In this document: positions 4,666-5,749 of the stretch, in pieces
How the letters are laid out: every line of letters starts with the position of its first letter
How positions within the stretch are numbered: the first letter of the stretch is position 1
From: Bacteroidota bacterium
GTDB lineage: Bacteria > Bacteroidota > Bacteroidia > Flavobacteriales > Flavobacteriaceae
DNA length: 5,749 nt
Direction: 5' to 3'
Assembly (NCBI GenBank): GCA_015767395.1
Contig: JADWMI010000162.1
Span: 1 to 5,749, forward strand
Position numbers and translations under genes: made by a program
The notes under the pieces: generated by a model
Told to the model about the DNA's origin: nothing
Seen by the model: the letters and a program-made list of their open reading frames with translations, nothing else
Database searches by the model: none

Positions 4666-5749
4666 ATGTTTCATCAAAATAAAGATATTTTCGGTATTCT
4701 TTTTGAGGCAATTCCAGAAGGAGCCATAGTGGTTAATAACAATCAGGTTATTGTTGCTGCAAATACGGCTGTAGAAAAAATGTTTGGTTATAACATTGGA
4801 GAACTAAAAAATAAAAATCTTAACGTTTTAATTCCGTATAGATATCGAACGAATCATAAGGTGGATTTTAATACGTTTATAAAGAATGACCAAACTCGAA
4901 AAGCAGCACACTCCTTAAATTTGTATGGAATACACAAAAACAATATTGAGTTTCCGTTAGAAATTGGATTGAATCCCTTTAAAATAGAAGATGATACTTA
5001 TGTAATTGCCTTAATTATTGACATTACTATTAGGAAAGAAACAGAGAGAGAAATTGAAAATTTAAATGCTAATTTAGAAAAGAAAATACTGGAACGGACC
5101 GTTCAATTAAAAAAAAACATAAATAAATTAGAGGAACTTAATATTAGTTATAAAAAAGAAATTGCAAAAAGACTTGAGGTAGAGCATAAGATCAAAGCTA
5201 CGCTTAAAAGAGAAATAGAACTAAACGAACTAAAAACAAAATTTTTATCACTTGTTTCACATGAATTTAAAACACCGTTAAGTGGTATTTTAACTTCAGC
5301 AATGCTATTAGGTAAATATAATCTAAGCGAGCATCAAGAAAAAAGGGATAAACACATCCACACAATTATAAGTAAAGTACATTATCTCAATAATATTTTA
5401 AATGACTTTTTATCTGTAGAGCGTTTAGATTCAAACAATGCAAATTATCATTTTACCACTTTTAATTTAAGTAAAGTTGTTAATGAGGTAGTTTACAGCG
5501 CTAATTTACTGCTTAAAAACGGTCAGAAAATTAATATTCCCGAGAACACCGACGAGTATATTCTATACCAAGATGAGAAATTTCTTGAATTGGCCTTGTC
5601 AAATATTATATACAATGCCATTAAATACGCTCCGCAAAATACAACCATTGATTTGGAGGTTTTTAGAAATAAACAAAAAGTAATTTTTAAAGTTACAGAT
5701 GAGGGGGTTGGTATTCCAGAGAAAGAGCAAAAATTTATTTTTAACCGTT
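4666..5749 (+). CDS. PAS-domain sensor histidine kinase, 3' end outside the window
   Basis: The first 361 codons of a cytosolic two-component sensor kinase; the frame is open at the window edge. Residues about 8-122 form one PAS domain: 'LFEAIPEGAIVVNNNQ' at the start, 'AVEKMFGY' (35-42), 'LIPYRYR' (55-61) and the closing 'DITIRKETERE' (119-129). Residues 123-190 are a charged coiled-coil linker. The HisKA dimerisation domain carries the phospho-acceptor His199 in 'SLVSHEFKTPL' (195-205), with the HExxTP pattern that allows both kinase and phosphatase activity. The ATPase domain shows the N-box 'NIIYNAIKYAP' (313-323, Mg-binding Asn317) and G1 box 'DEGVGIP' (345-351), then the start of the F-box; the G2 box is cut off. 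No transmembrane segment precedes the PAS domain, so it should sense an internal ligand, redox state or gas. The start ATG gives an intact PAS N-terminus. No response regulator is visible, though a receiver domain could follow downstream. Confidence 0.93.
   Translation, partial: MFHQNKDIFGILFEAIPEGAIVVNNNQVIVAANTAVEKMFGYNIGELKNKNLNVLIPYRYRTNHKVDFNTFIKNDQTRKAAHSLNLYGIHKNNIEFPLEIGLNPFKIEDDTYVIALIIDITIRKETEREIENLNANLEKKILERTVQLKKNINKLEELNISYKKEIAKRLEVEHKIKATLKREIELNELKTKFLSLVSHEFKTPLSGILTSAMLLGKYNLSEHQEKRDKHIHTIISKVHYLNNILNDFLSVERLDSNNANYHFTTFNLSKVVNEVVYSANLLLKNGQKINIPENTDEYILYQDEKFLELALSNIIYNAIKYAPQNTTIDLEVFRNKQKVIFKVTDEGVGIPEKEQKFIFNR

Overview
The window looks like chromosomal DNA from a member of the Bacteroidota, most likely the Flavobacteriaceae. 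It is strongly AT-rich (roughly one-third G+C by eye). Start codons are preceded by A/T-rich leaders without clear Shine-Dalgarno sequences. The first protein is a small secreted PepSY-like protein of a type I associate with marine and soil flavobacteria, and the MlaE protein has the 'TLQSRPTLMEFG' style of the Bacteroidota branch. The genus cannot be named from this sequence. All supported genes lie on the + strand.

Layout: (1) 36-548, a secreted PepSY-like protein, closed by a strong intrinsic terminator (560-594). (2) 618-1253, a lipoprotein of unknown function with a tyrosine-rich segment, followed by a probable weaker terminator (1286-1324). (3) 1395-3915, a tight three-gene operon for an MCE/Mla-type lipid ABC transporter: permease (mlaE), ATPase (mlaF) and membrane-anchored MCE substrate-binding subunit (mlaD), with intergenic gaps of 8 and 5 bases. 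(4) 3964-4464, an unrecognised 166-residue protein with no signal peptide or membrane segment, 48 bases after mlaD and possibly part of the same transcript. (5) A 201-base AT-rich spacer (4465-4665) with no convincing feature. (6) 4666 to the window edge, the first 361 codons of a soluble PAS-domain sensor histidine kinase cut off inside its ATPase domain.

The coherent system is the MCE transporter. MlaE would form the inner-membrane channel, MlaF would power it, and MlaD would form a periplasmic ring that handles phospholipid moving between the two membranes. There is no mlaC (periplasmic carrier) and no mlaB (STAS partner) in the window. The MlaD C-terminus carries a degenerate 48-residue tandem repeat, the most distinctive structural signal here. 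It may form an extended helical tube that partly replaces a soluble carrier; this is inference. I see no CRISPR array, mobile element, tRNA, rRNA or clearly novel system. The best candidate for something undescribed is the 166-residue protein beside the transporter.
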